In this document: positions 16,189-24,237 of the stretch, in pieces
Layout of the letters: every line of letters starts with the position of its first letter
How positions within the stretch are numbered: position 1 is the stretch's first letter
Assembly (NCBI GenBank): GCA_015163875.1
Contig: JAAOIH010000010.1
Location: 1-42,180, forward strand
DNA: 42,180 nt
Direction of reading: 5' to 3'
DNA from: Bdellovibrionales bacterium
Lineage (GTDB): Bacteria > Bdellovibrionota > Bdellovibrionia > Bdellovibrionales > UBA1609
Notes under the pieces: generated by a model
Seen by the model: only the letters and a program-made list of their open reading frames with translations
The model's database searches: none
Told to the model about the DNA's origin: nothing
Translations under genes and position numbers: made by a program

Positions 16189-16776
16189 ATGTCTTTCATT
16201 AATTACGCAGCAAATGAAATCACTTGTAAAATTGTATACTGCGGCCCGTCTTGTGCTGGAAAAACTACAAATATGCAGTGGATATACCATAATTTACAAA
16301 ATCAAAAATCAAATGGAATACTGCAGTTACCATTTGATATAGAAAGAACTTTATTTTTTGATTTTCTTCCTCTTGATTTAGGAAAGGTTCAGGGTATTAA
16401 TGTAAAATTTCATTTATACAGTGTCCCTGGTGAATTAAATTTAAAACAAAATAGAAAAATTATTTTAAATGCTGTTGATGGAATTGTTTTTATTGCAGAT
16501 TCATCATCAGATAAAAAACAAAATAATTTAGATTCACTAAAAGATATTAAAGAAATTCTTACAAGCCTTGGGTACGATATTAAAAAAATGCCGTTTGTTT
16601 TTCAATACAACAAAAGAGACGCTCAAGACATTATGGATGTTAGCGAAATGCGGCTTGATCTTAATCAATATCAAAATATAGATTTTCAAGCTCAATCTAT
16701 ACAAGGAGAAGGTGTTTTAAAAACTTTTAAAGGTATTTCTAAATTAATATTAGATCAAATACAATCCAAAAACTAA
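16189..16776 (+). CDS. mglA: MglA-like Ras-family GTPase with altered catalytic positions
   Basis: This 195-residue small GTPase closely follows bacterial MglA. MSFINYAANEI opens the protein, the P-loop is GPSCAGKTT (19-27), the switch region is ERTLFFDFLPL (52-62), and NKRD (141-144) gives guanine specificity. MglA sets cell polarity and controls motility in Myxococcus and affects predation in Bdellovibrio. R53 is kept, but Myxococcus G21 is Ser here and the catalytic Q82 is Glu (SVPGE). Both changes would be expected to slow GTP hydrolysis. No mglB is in the window. It ends the dnaX cluster and overlaps the convergent VWA gene by 4 nt. Confidence 0.88.
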   Translation: MSFINYAANEITCKIVYCGPSCAGKTTNMQWIYHNLQNQKSNGILQLPFDIERTLFFDFLPLDLGKVQGINVKFHLYSVPGELNLKQNRKIILNAVDGIVFIADSSSDKKQNNLDSLKDIKEILTSLGYDIKKMPFVFQYNKRDAQDIMDVSEMRLDLNQYQNIDFQAQSIQGEGVLKTFKGISKLILDQIQSKN

Positions 16777-18011
16777 ATACTTCTTAAACATTTATATTTT
16801 AGTTTTACTATTGTTCCTTTTGGCAACACTTGACTAAAAATTAATATTCTTCCAGATTTGCTGTAGGAAATATGTCTTAAACTTCGTGGAAGCTCCACTG
16901 TTATTGCATCATTTATAGGAGCGCAGTGAAGTTGTAATTTATTTTGATGAGTTTTAATCTCCCTTGCAATTCTACCAAGATGTCCGTTGTAATCTGTTGC
17001 ACCTTTGCATATATTTCCCATAACTCCAGAAACCATTCCGCTATCACCTATTATGTCATCTGATGGTGACACTAATTTTGCATAAGTATTAGCATAATTA
17101 GCACAAGTATATTTATGACATTTTTTATTAATAATTTCTTTTATTGTGCACTCGTTCCATTCTAAAGTAGATGGATTTTTTTTATAAAACTTACCACATC
17201 TTTCATTTTGTTTGTCCAGACATGCTAAATCCCCTGGCACAACTGCAATTGCATTTACGCTAAATGATTTGCTAGCTCCAAATCGTAAAAATACTTTAGA
17301 TGATAAAGTTTCTGGAAGATTATTTTCTTTTAACTTTTCTCCTCTAGAGTTTTCATCTTCGTCAGAAACAATAATAATAGAAAATCTAGAGTTACTTCTA
17401 AAAAAACTACTGTTGCCTCTGTTTAAAAAAGCATTAACTGCTGCAATACCACTTTCATATTTAGAAGTACATTTTTCTGGATCAAATCCACTAGTCTCAC
17501 ACTCTAAAGTTTCTTTACGCTTAATAGTGTTTTTAAATAATGTTACTGCATCTCTTGCGTAATATGGATTATTTGGGTCATTGCTAATAATACTTCTTCC
17601 ACTCCCCTCAAATGGCATTAATGTTCCGGCTCTGTGTTTATCTCCGCTAACATCTGCTGTTATAATTCCAATTTGATATGAAACATTAGCATCGCTATTA
17701 GTTATTTCTCTTATAAATCTATCAAAATTTCTAGCAATATTTTGTTGATCTTCATACATAGATCCAGAGTTATCTATAACAAATAATAAATCTAATCTGC
17801 GTAAAATTTTTGTTGGGTAGGTAAGATCTTCGTAACCGTCTTCGTTTCCTTCGGCATCTTTGTAAAGACATGATGTTTTTGCGTCGTTGTCGCCGCGAAA
17901 TTTAGAGCAAACTGGTCCGATTCCTTCTTCAAAATTAACTTCACTGCAGCCAATATATATTCCAAACGAAAATCCCATTAGTACTAATGCTTTAAAAAAT
18001 TTTCCCCACAT
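16773..18011 (-). CDS. VWA-domain lipoprotein
   Basis: This 412-residue protein has a lipoprotein signal with a probable lipidated C22 (IYIGC). The von Willebrand factor A domain starts near residue 73 with LLFVIDNSGSM, giving the MIDAS metal-site residues D80, S82 and S84. A further strand is FSIIIVSDEDENSRG. Several cysteines in the second half could form disulfides, in keeping with export. VWA proteins mediate metal-dependent protein binding; the partner here is unknown. The gene converges on mglA with a 4-nt overlap. No ribosome site of note precedes the ATG. Confidence 0.85.
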   Translation of the reverse strand: MWGKFFKALVLMGFSFGIYIGCSEVNFEEGIGPVCSKFRGDNDAKTSCLYKDAEGNEDGYEDLTYPTKILRRLDLLFVIDNSGSMYEDQQNIARNFDRFIREITNSDANVSYQIGIITADVSGDKHRAGTLMPFEGSGRSIISNDPNNPYYARDAVTLFKNTIKRKETLECETSGFDPEKCTSKYESGIAAVNAFLNRGNSSFFRSNSRFSIIIVSDEDENSRGEKLKENNLPETLSSKVFLRFGASKSFSVNAIAVVPGDLACLDKQNERCGKFYKKNPSTLEWNECTIKEIINKKCHKYTCANYANTYAKLVSPSDDIIGDSGMVSGVMGNICKGATDYNGHLGRIAREIKTHQNKLQLHCAPINDAITVELPRSLRHISYSKSGRILIFSQVLPKGTIVKLKYKCLRSI

Positions 18012-18099
18012 AATTCACCCATAGTTAAAGTAACTTTTATTTAATGATTTGCCTTCATTAACTAATCGGCTAACTAATTGGTAAAATAAATAAAATAAG

Positions 18100-18129
18100 A
18101 AAACCTAGACTAAGTGCTAAGGTTTTTTT
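18100..18129. terminator. Hairpin with flanking T-rich tracts downstream of tRNA-Phe
   Basis: AAACCTAG (18101-18108) pairs with CTAAGGTTT (18117-18125) with one bulged base. On the minus strand a T-rich tract follows, so it can end the tRNA-Phe transcript. On the plus strand seven T residues follow directly. Confidence 0.6.
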
Positions 18130-18165
18130 GTAAATTGAAAAGTATGATATATAAAACAAAAAAAG

Positions 18166-18241
<76 letters not shown>

Positions 18242-18286
18242 ACAACAAGATTTTAATTTACTAGCTCTAACTATTAAGGGCAAGTA

Positions 18287-19441
18287 TTATCCCAAGGCCT
18301 GATTAATATCTGCAATTAAATCTTCTTTATCTTCGACACCAATGCTTAGTCTAATTAATGTGTCATCAATTCCCAAAGATATTCTTTGCTCTTTAGGCAC
18401 TGAAGCATGAGTCATAATGCTAGGGTGTTGAGCTAAAGATTCTACCCCTCCAAGGCTTTCTGCCAATGCAAAAATTTGCAAATTTTCTAAAAATTTGCAA
18501 GCATCTTTAACTCCACCTTTTATATAAAATGAAATTACAGCACCAAAGCCGCTCATTTGTTTAACGGCTAATTCATGTTGAGGATGAGTTTTTAATCCAG
18601 GATAAATTACTTTTTTAACCTGTGGATGTTTTTCTAAAAATTGTGAAACACAAAAGGCATTTTCTTGATGCTTTTCCATTCGCACTGATAAAGTTTTTAA
18701 ACTTCTTAATGCTATGTAAGAATCAAATGCCCCAGCCACTGCTCCAATTGAGTTGCTTAAAAAAGTTATTTCGTCTGACAAGTCTTTATTTTTAACAACA
18801 ACAGCACCTCCAATAATATCACTGTGGCCATTAATAAACTTAGTAACGGAGTGTACAATAATATCTGCACCTAAGTTTAATGGTTTTTGAAAGTATGGAC
18901 TCATAAATGTATTGTCTACTGCTAATAAAATATTTTTTTTATGTGCGTGATTTGCAATTTTTTGTATATCAAAAATTTTTAACATCGGGTTTGTTGGAGT
19001 TTCTAACCAAATCATTTTTGTGTTGTCTTTAATATTAGAAGTCCAATCATCTTTTGATAAATCTACAAAAGAGAACTCTAATCCAAATTTTTTTAATACT
19101 TTGTCAAATAATCTAAAAGTTCCACCATACATATCGTCACCTGCAATAATGTGATCGCCTTTTTTTAACAAACTTAAAACAGTTGTAGTTGCTGCAGAGC
19201 CAGACGCAAATGCAAATCCTGAATGACCTTCTTCTAGACTTGCTAAACAATCTTCGTAAGCTTTTCTTGTTGGGTTAGAGGTTCTGCTGTATTCATATCC
19301 GCTATGTTTTCCGGGTGACTGTTGCACAAAAGTTGAGCTCATGTAAATGGGGGTCATAATTGCGCCAGTTTCTTTATCTGGCTTTTGTCCCGCGTGAATG
19401 GCCCTAGTTGAAAATCCTAATTTTTTTTCTTCTTTTTTCAT
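18287..19441 (-). CDS. Trans-sulfuration PLP enzyme (cystathionine gamma-lyase/synthase family)
   Basis: This 384-residue Cys/Met metabolism enzyme binds PLP through K201 in HSVTKFINGHSD. The phosphate-binding Tyr/Arg motif YEYSRTSNPTR lies at 49-59, and ASGSAA at 79-84 stacks on the cofactor. The family includes cystathionine gamma-lyase, cystathionine gamma-synthase and cystathionine beta-lyase. Sequence alone does not separate them here, though the lyase is my preference. AAGGGA is placed well before the ATG. It is the last protein gene of the minus-strand run that begins with the Tad-like genes, 44 nt after uppP. Confidence 0.9.
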   Translation of the reverse strand: MKKEEKKLGFSTRAIHAGQKPDKETGAIMTPIYMSSTFVQQSPGKHSGYEYSRTSNPTRKAYEDCLASLEEGHSGFAFASGSAATTTVLSLLKKGDHIIAGDDMYGGTFRLFDKVLKKFGLEFSFVDLSKDDWTSNIKDNTKMIWLETPTNPMLKIFDIQKIANHAHKKNILLAVDNTFMSPYFQKPLNLGADIIVHSVTKFINGHSDIIGGAVVVKNKDLSDEITFLSNSIGAVAGAFDSYIALRSLKTLSVRMEKHQENAFCVSQFLEKHPQVKKVIYPGLKTHPQHELAVKQMSGFGAVISFYIKGGVKDACKFLENLQIFALAESLGGVESLAQHPSIMTHASVPKEQRISLGIDDTLIRLSIGVEDKEDLIADINQALG

Positions 19442-19485
19442 GTTTCCCTTTTTTTAATTATGACTATTATATAATAAAAAATTAT

Positions 19486-20307
19486 TTAAATAAAATATAT
19501 ACATGCTATTAACAAAAATAAATAGTAAGAAAAATAATAAAATTTATCTTGAATCAAAATATACTGTAATAATTTTAACACAACAAGTCCTGTAAAAAAT
19601 GACAATAAAAAACCAATGCTAATTTTAATTGCAGATATTGACACATAGCTTGCAGAAAAATTTATAGATTTGGCCTCTAACAAAAAAGCTCCCAAAACTA
19701 CTGGTATCATTAACGCAAAACTAAAAAAACCTGCTACAACTGGCGGAAGTCCAAGCAATCTTCCAGAAGCAATAGTTAAACCCGATCTGCTTAGGCCAGG
19801 AAAAACAGACAGGCCTTGGGCACATCCAATAAAAAAAGCTTTTTTTACAGTTAGGCAGTTTAAACTAGACATTAAAAGATCTGGATTATTTTTTAAACTA
19901 AAATTATTATTTTTATCCGTTGTGTTATTTTTGCAAATCCAATGACTAATAAGCAAGACAGCCGCTGTTATAAAAAAGAATACAGAAATTAAAGATAAAT
20001 TAAAAATCATATTTTTTACTGTATTTTTTAACAAAATTCCAATAATGCCTGTGGGGATACATGCTATTACAATATACAATATAAAATTTTTATATTTGCT
20101 AATATTTTTTAAAAAAAGAAAAAAGATATTTTGATAAAAAACTAAAACAGAAAACACGGTGCCTAAATGCAAAACCAGCCCTATGCTCAATGCTTCGCTT
20201 TTGTTAAATTCAAAATATTTTTCTAATAAAGATAAATGTCCAGAGCTAGATACCGGAAAAAACTCAGTTAAGCCCTGCACTATTGCTAAAATAATTATGC
20301 TCCACAT
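19486..20307 (-). CDS. uppP: Undecaprenyl-diphosphatase
   Basis: This 273-residue integral membrane phosphatase (BacA family) dephosphorylates undecaprenyl diphosphate so the lipid carrier can be reused for peptidoglycan and other envelope polymers. Both active-site motifs are present: QGLTEFFPVSSSGH at about 11-24 and FPGLSRSG in the middle of the protein. The rest is a set of hydrophobic helices. It sits 39 nt after the kinase gene and 44 nt before the PLP enzyme on the same strand. Confidence 0.96.
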   Translation of the reverse strand: MWSIIILAIVQGLTEFFPVSSSGHLSLLEKYFEFNKSEALSIGLVLHLGTVFSVLVFYQNIFFLFLKNISKYKNFILYIVIACIPTGIIGILLKNTVKNMIFNLSLISVFFFITAAVLLISHWICKNNTTDKNNNFSLKNNPDLLMSSLNCLTVKKAFFIGCAQGLSVFPGLSRSGLTIASGRLLGLPPVVAGFFSFALMIPVVLGAFLLEAKSINFSASYVSISAIKISIGFLLSFFTGLVVLKLLQYILIQDKFYYFSYYLFLLIACIYFI

Positions 20308-20346
20308 TATTACAATCTACATAATGTTTACAGCAAAGGCAAAGTC

Positions 20347-21573
20347 TTACATTTTAAAAAAATTATTTTTTAACACAAGAGGTTTATCGGTAGAAATAAA
20401 AAAAGACGACTGTCCATTAGATTTGTCAGAAATCCATTTAATATAGTGTCGTCCTGGTTTTAAAGTTAAATAATTAACTGGAGTGTAGCCTATAAACACT
20501 TCATCAATAAATAATTTTTTCCAATCACTTGTAAAAATAGACAGTCTTGAATAATTGCTTTTAAAAAATATACTTTTATTAATTCGCAAAGATGCTGGTG
20601 TAAAAACTAAGCAGGATAGTACTAAAAATAAATAAATATGTGGTTTAAGTATTTTTTTAAAAATAAAAGCCATCATTGTGCTAAGCCATTGTGATAAAAA
20701 TACTTTTTTACTAAAAATTTGCCAATTAAACTCTTTTTTTGCATCATTTGCAGAAAATAAATTTAGATTTTCTATTTTTTTAGTTTTTTCTTGAGCTTTT
20801 TGTTTTTGTAGAGAAAAAATTAAAATTTTTTTACACAAGCTTTTTACTTCTTTGTCAGAATAAGCCCAATTGTTAAATATATTCTTTTTTTCTAAAAAAA
20901 CAGAGACTCTTTCTTTTGGATTAGAGCTTGTTAAAGTATTAAAAATATTTAAATCTTCTGATTTTAACTTTAAGTCAGAATTTTGTAACAAAAGCTTTCT
21001 TAATATGCCCAAACTGTAAAGGTCGCTTTCGTAAGATGCTTTTTTTTCATAAAATAGCTCTGGAGCGCAAAACTTTGGGCTTGTGTACAGAACATCTAAA
21101 TCTTTTCCCTGCACTCCAAAATCAATAAACTTTAAATCGCCCTGCAAGGTAAATAAAATATTGCGAGGATTTAAATCGCCATGTGCAACTCCAAACTTTT
21201 GCAAATCTTTTAATCCCCAATATAATTGTGTGCAAATTAAATTTATTTCTAAAACAGACAAAGACTTTAAATTTAATAAATCTTGCAAAGATGCACCGTC
21301 GATATATTCTAAAGCCAAAGCTGGCCTTCCTGATATCCACTCCCATCCTAAAATATTGACACAATAGTTAGATGAAATTTTAGACAATCGTTCAAATTCA
21401 TTTTTCCAAATATCTGCTAAAACCTTAGATTTTAAAATTTTTAAAGCCATAACTTGAGATAAATTATGATTTTTATCTGTTTTTACAACCTTATAGACTT
21501 CGCTGTGCAGGCCTTCTCCTATTTTTGCACAAATGGAGTAAGAAAAAGACTGTGGTTGAAATTGCTTTGGCAT
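20347..21573 (-). CDS. Membrane-anchored Ser/Thr protein kinase with PEGA domain
   Basis: The 408 residues start with a Hanks-type kinase domain: glycine loop GEGLHSEV at 19-26, ATP-binding K45, catalytic loop HGDLNPRN at 131-138 (HGD in place of HRD), and DFG at 151-153. A single hydrophobic helix near residues 312-332 follows. The outer C-terminal part, including LFIDEVFIGYTPVNYLTLKPG, reads as a PEGA domain, a small beta-sandwich usual for surface or periplasmic parts. It could sense the envelope and phosphorylate a cytoplasmic partner. The gene is in a run with TadB/TadC-like genes and uppP. Confidence 0.85.
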   Translation of the reverse strand: MPKQFQPQSFSYSICAKIGEGLHSEVYKVVKTDKNHNLSQVMALKILKSKVLADIWKNEFERLSKISSNYCVNILGWEWISGRPALALEYIDGASLQDLLNLKSLSVLEINLICTQLYWGLKDLQKFGVAHGDLNPRNILFTLQGDLKFIDFGVQGKDLDVLYTSPKFCAPELFYEKKASYESDLYSLGILRKLLLQNSDLKLKSEDLNIFNTLTSSNPKERVSVFLEKKNIFNNWAYSDKEVKSLCKKILIFSLQKQKAQEKTKKIENLNLFSANDAKKEFNWQIFSKKVFLSQWLSTMMAFIFKKILKPHIYLFLVLSCLVFTPASLRINKSIFFKSNYSRLSIFTSDWKKLFIDEVFIGYTPVNYLTLKPGRHYIKWISDKSNGQSSFFISTDKPLVLKNNFFKM

Positions 21574-21628
21574 AAATCTTAATATTCAATAACTTTGCCA
21601 AAATTAAAAAAAAATACAAAAAAGACTA

Positions 21629-22066
21629 TTAAATGTTTTTTCTGTAAAGTATTGTTTTTAATGTGTATTTTACATTTTTTGCACATACAGCTGGTAGTGT
21701 TTTTAAATCTATTTTTAATAAATCTTTTTCATCTTTAATCAAAGTTACATTTTTTGCACAAAGCTTGCCCAGTAAAGAAAGTATTGATTTTTTTATCTGC
21801 GATTTTGTTTTTGATTTTGTTTTTGATTTTGTCGAGGACTTTATCTTTGAGTGTTTTGTCCACTGTTTTTCTAGCTTCCAGCAACTTGTTGGAATATATT
21901 GCAATCTTATTTCTTCTTTGCACAACGAAAGCGTTAGTTTATTTTGTTTTTTTAAAAAAACATTTTTAGTATATTCTTGTTTAGTTTTTACATTTAATAA
22001 CAATAAATATTTGTTTTCAAATACAGCTTGCTCTTTTAATAGCAGTAACAGTAATATTTTTTCCAT
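21629..22066 (-). CDS. Unknown basic protein between TadC-like and kinase genes
   Basis: This 145-residue protein belongs to no family I recognise. It has a strong AAGGAG ribosome site directly before the ATG, which supports it over a 135-codon ORF on the opposite strand. The N-terminal part is Leu-rich and strand-like. The middle is a Lys/Ser/Thr-rich tract (TKSKTKSKTKS) encoded by a 12-bp tandem repeat. The C-terminal part contains two CAKNV segments. It is 22 nt after the TadC-like gene and 55 nt before the kinase gene, so it is probably in the same operon and may work with them. Confidence 0.6.
   Translation of the reverse strand: MEKILLLLLLKEQAVFENKYLLLLNVKTKQEYTKNVFLKKQNKLTLSLCKEEIRLQYIPTSCWKLEKQWTKHSKIKSSTKSKTKSKTKSQIKKSILSLLGKLCAKNVTLIKDEKDLLKIDLKTLPAVCAKNVKYTLKTILYRKNI
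21801..21832 (-). repeat. 12-bp in-frame tandem repeat
   Basis: GATTTTGTTTTT occurs at 21801-21812 and 21813-21824, with a partial third copy to 21832. On the minus strand it encodes the repeated tetrapeptide KSKT in the unknown basic protein. Confidence 0.85.
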
Positions 22067-22088
22067 ATAAGCTCCTTTTTTAATAAAA

Positions 22089-22517
22089 TTATGACAATTG
22101 TGTTAAAAAATTTTGTAATAGTGGTCCAAAAAGTAATAATAAAAAAGACGGTAGCTGAAAAAGCAACAACGGCACCAACATAATATAAGGCAATTTAGAA
22201 AGTTGCCTATGCACTTGCCTTTTGGCTTCTATAAATAATTCTTTCTCTAAAGCTTTTAATGGAATATAAATACCGCAACCTTTTAGACCCATGTAAAATA
22301 GTTCAAATAAGCTGCTTTTTAAATAAGATGTCTTTTTTTTAATTAATTTATCTAAATTAATCCCAGCCTCCCAATGTTGCAAAAATTCTCGTAGCTCTAA
22401 GGCAAAAGAATCAGAGTTATTTGATGCCCATGTATTTAAGCTTAATTTTAAATACACACCTTGTTTTAAACTTAAAGTAATATAAGAAGTGCAAGATAAA
22501 ATACCTGGTAGTTTCAT
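22089..22517 (-). CDS. TadC-like type II secretion F-domain protein (short)
   Basis: This 142-residue protein matches the C-terminal half of a T2SSF domain as found in TadC. An amphipathic helical part (LREFLQHWEAGINLDKL) leads into RQVHRQLSKLPYIMLVPLLLFQLPSFLLLLFG in two parts, like the AEKAPVKLLFPL..FPA pattern of TadC. Normal TadC proteins are about twice as long with additional N-terminal membrane helices. AAAGGAC precedes the ATG. It follows the TadB-like gene by 13 nt. Tad F-domain proteins form the inner-membrane platform for pilus assembly. Confidence 0.58.
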   Translation of the reverse strand: MKLPGILSCTSYITLSLKQGVYLKLSLNTWASNNSDSFALELREFLQHWEAGINLDKLIKKKTSYLKSSLFELFYMGLKGCGIYIPLKALEKELFIEAKRQVHRQLSKLPYIMLVPLLLFQLPSFLLLLFGPLLQNFLTQLS

Positions 22518-22530
22518 TTTAGTCCTTTGT

Positions 22531-23286
22531 TTAAAAATTCCATTTTAATCTTTTTCCGTAAATTAAAACTAATACAACTCCTGTAAAAAAGAGACTGATA
22601 GCTAATAAAATTAAAAATAAATGATCTGTAATTGTGTAATTAAGTGCTGTGTAAAATAATAAACTTACAAATAATATACCCATAATAATAGTTTGAGCGT
22701 AAATTTGATATAAAATATCTGTATATTGTTTTTTTAAATTATTAGTAAATATTAACCCAGATTGGTAGTGCTTTAGTGTTTCTAATGCCTTGTGAGGGTT
22801 TTTTTCTGCAAACTGAAGGCCTTTAATAAAGTCTAAAATATAGCCTGGATAGTTATCTTTAGATGGTTTATGCATTAAAATAATATACTGTAAAATATGC
22901 TCTAGTTGGTTTTTAATATGCCCATCAAATCTATTTGTGGCGTAAATAATACCTCCCCTAAAAGATTCTCCTAATTGTATTTTTAAAATTAAAATGTCCA
23001 AAAAAGACAGTATTATACTAAAAAACTTCTTTCTTTTATAAATAGAAAATAAGTTCTCTGTTAGGTTAATTAACAATCCAAAGCCATAAATCCACAAATA
23101 CCAAAATATAGAATTGCTAAAAAAACAATAAAAAACAACACATCCCAAAAAATATACAAATATAAAGGACATTAAAAAAAAATCAGAAAAATAAGATTTC
23201 TTTTTTAATGCGTATAAAGTCCGATATAAAATCCAATATCCGAAACATAAATGTAATATATAAATACTAAATGAAAAAAAAGTCAT
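22531..23286 (-). CDS. TadB-like type II secretion F-domain protein
   Basis: This protein has about 251 residues from ATG 23286; a TTG at 23316 could add ten more. Neither start has a good Shine-Dalgarno site. The order is typical for TadB: N-terminal hydrophobic helices, a soluble helical segment with LDILILKIQLGESF, GLQFAEKNPHKALETL and QIYAQTIIMGILF, and two C-terminal helices. Similarity is weak, so the call rests on layout and on its pairing with the TadC-like gene. No ATPase, pilin or secretin gene is in the window. It is the first gene of a six-gene minus-strand run. Confidence 0.5.
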   Translation of the reverse strand: MTFFSFSIYILHLCFGYWILYRTLYALKKKSYFSDFFLMSFIFVYFLGCVVFYCFFSNSIFWYLWIYGFGLLINLTENLFSIYKRKKFFSIILSFLDILILKIQLGESFRGGIIYATNRFDGHIKNQLEHILQYIILMHKPSKDNYPGYILDFIKGLQFAEKNPHKALETLKHYQSGLIFTNNLKKQYTDILYQIYAQTIIMGILFVSLLFYTALNYTITDHLFLILLAISLFFTGVVLVLIYGKRLKWNF

Positions 23287-23339
23287 ATTTTTATAAAAAT
23301 GCAAAAATATAACCAACTACACTAAAGTTTATTTTTTTA

Positions 23340-23368
23340 TTGACGATTAGTATTATAGGTTTCAGAAT
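23340..23368 (+). promoter_or_regulatory. Promoter of the histone-like gene
   Basis: TTGACG (23340-23345) and CAGAAT (23363-23368) are separated by 17 bp, giving good -35 and fair -10 boxes. Transcription would start near 23376, leaving a leader of about 45 nt with a strong GGGAGG ribosome site before ATG 23421. Confidence 0.45.
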
Positions 23369-23420
23369 AAATAAATAAGCCAGCACAAATGCAATTTAAA
23401 AAAACTCCCGGGAGGATGTC

Positions 23421-23750
23421 ATGGCAGTAAAAAAAAGAGCAACTAAAAGAAAAGTTGCAAAAAAGAAAGTAACTAAAAGAAGAAAGGTTGCTAAGAAAAA
23501 AGTAGTTAAAAAAAGAAAGACTACTAGAAAAAAGGCAACAAAAAGAAAAGTAGCTAAGAAAAAAACTACTAAGAGAAGAAAGGTAGCTAAGAAAAAAACT
23601 ACTAAAAAAAGAAAAGTAGCTAAGAAAAAAACTACTAAAAAAAGAAAGACTACTAAAAAAAGAAAAGTAGCTAAGAAAAAAACTACTAAGAGAAAAGCAA
23701 CTAAAAAAAGAAAAGTTGCTAAAAAGCGTACTACTCGTAAAAAAAGATAA
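23421..23750 (+). CDS. Histone H1-like lysine-rich repeat protein
   Basis: This 109-residue protein is almost wholly Lys, Arg, Thr, Ala and Val, arranged as imperfect ten-residue repeats of the type KRKVAKKKTT. It resembles the C-terminal tails of eukaryotic histone H1 and bacterial Hc1/Hc2-like or AlgP-like proteins. These bind DNA non-specifically and compact the nucleoid. A strong GGGAGG site, a plausible promoter and a perfect terminator show a separate, probably highly expressed gene. The 146-codon Ser/Phe ORF on the other strand is its shadow. Confidence 0.88.
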   Translation: MAVKKRATKRKVAKKKVTKRRKVAKKKVVKKRKTTRKKATKRKVAKKKTTKRRKVAKKKTTKKRKVAKKKTTKKRKTTKKRKVAKKKTTKRKATKKRKVAKKRTTRKKR

Positions 23751-23795
23751 ATAAATCTTTATTGACGAAACAAACACGCTGGCAATTTTTAAATC

Positions 23796-23825
23796 AAAGG
23801 ACTGTATATTTACAGTCCTTTTTTT
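23796..23825 (+). terminator. Intrinsic terminator of the histone-like gene
   Basis: AAAGGACTGTA (23796-23806) pairs perfectly with TACAGTCCTTT (23811-23821) around a TATT loop, and a run of T continues to 23825. It lies 45 nt after the stop codon of the histone-like gene. Confidence 0.95.
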
Positions 23826-23861
23826 GTTTACAGGGCTTATTTTTTATATATTATAGTAATA

Positions 23862-24233
23862 ATGAACTCAAATGCCTTGTATGACACAACAGCTATTATA
23901 TCTTGGGCGGCTGTTATAATTCTTTCTTGCAGCTATTGGTTTCAAATCTGGAAAATTCATTTACATAAAGAAGTCAGAGATTTATCAATAATTTACCATG
24001 TGTTACTTGCATTGGGATTTGGGACTCTTACTTATACAGCTTGGCAAGAGGGCTCTACTATATTTTTAGTAAAACAAATTGCCACAACAATACCTGTAGT
24101 AATTATTATAGCACAAATTATAATTCACAAAAAAGATCACTGGCATGACGAAGACGATGATTACTGTAAAAAATGCTCAAAAGAGCTAGAGCCAGATTGG
24201 TCACATTGTCCTTACTGTGGAGAAAACAATTAA
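23862..24233 (+). CDS. PQ-loop (SemiSWEET-like) membrane protein with C-terminal zinc ribbon
   Basis: The 123 residues fall in two parts. Residues about 10-90 form three hydrophobic helices with a SemiSWEET/PQ-loop pattern: SYWFQIWKIH replaces the PQ motif, followed by KEVRDLS. Residues 102-123 hold CKKC and CPYC, a four-cysteine zinc ribbon after an acidic His-rich linker (HWHDEDDD). SemiSWEET proteins carry sugars as dimers; the ribbon suggests regulation or assembly, which is inference. No ribosome site is visible. A TATAGT box ends only four nt before the ATG, so the mRNA may be leaderless. Confidence 0.75.
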   Translation: MNSNALYDTTAIISWAAVIILSCSYWFQIWKIHLHKEVRDLSIIYHVLLALGFGTLTYTAWQEGSTIFLVKQIATTIPVVIIIAQIIIHKKDHWHDEDDDYCKKCSKELEPDWSHCPYCGENN

Positions 24234-24237
24234 TTTT

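Noticed and set aside
21663-22070. 135-codon plus-strand ORF rich in Phe and Ser
   Set aside because: It is the shadow of the minus-strand gene at 21629-22066, which has a strong ribosome site and fits the operon.
23337-23777. 146-codon minus-strand ORF of Ser and Phe
   Set aside because: It is antisense to the histone-like gene; its composition follows from the Lys-rich repeats and it covers the promoter and part of the spacer.
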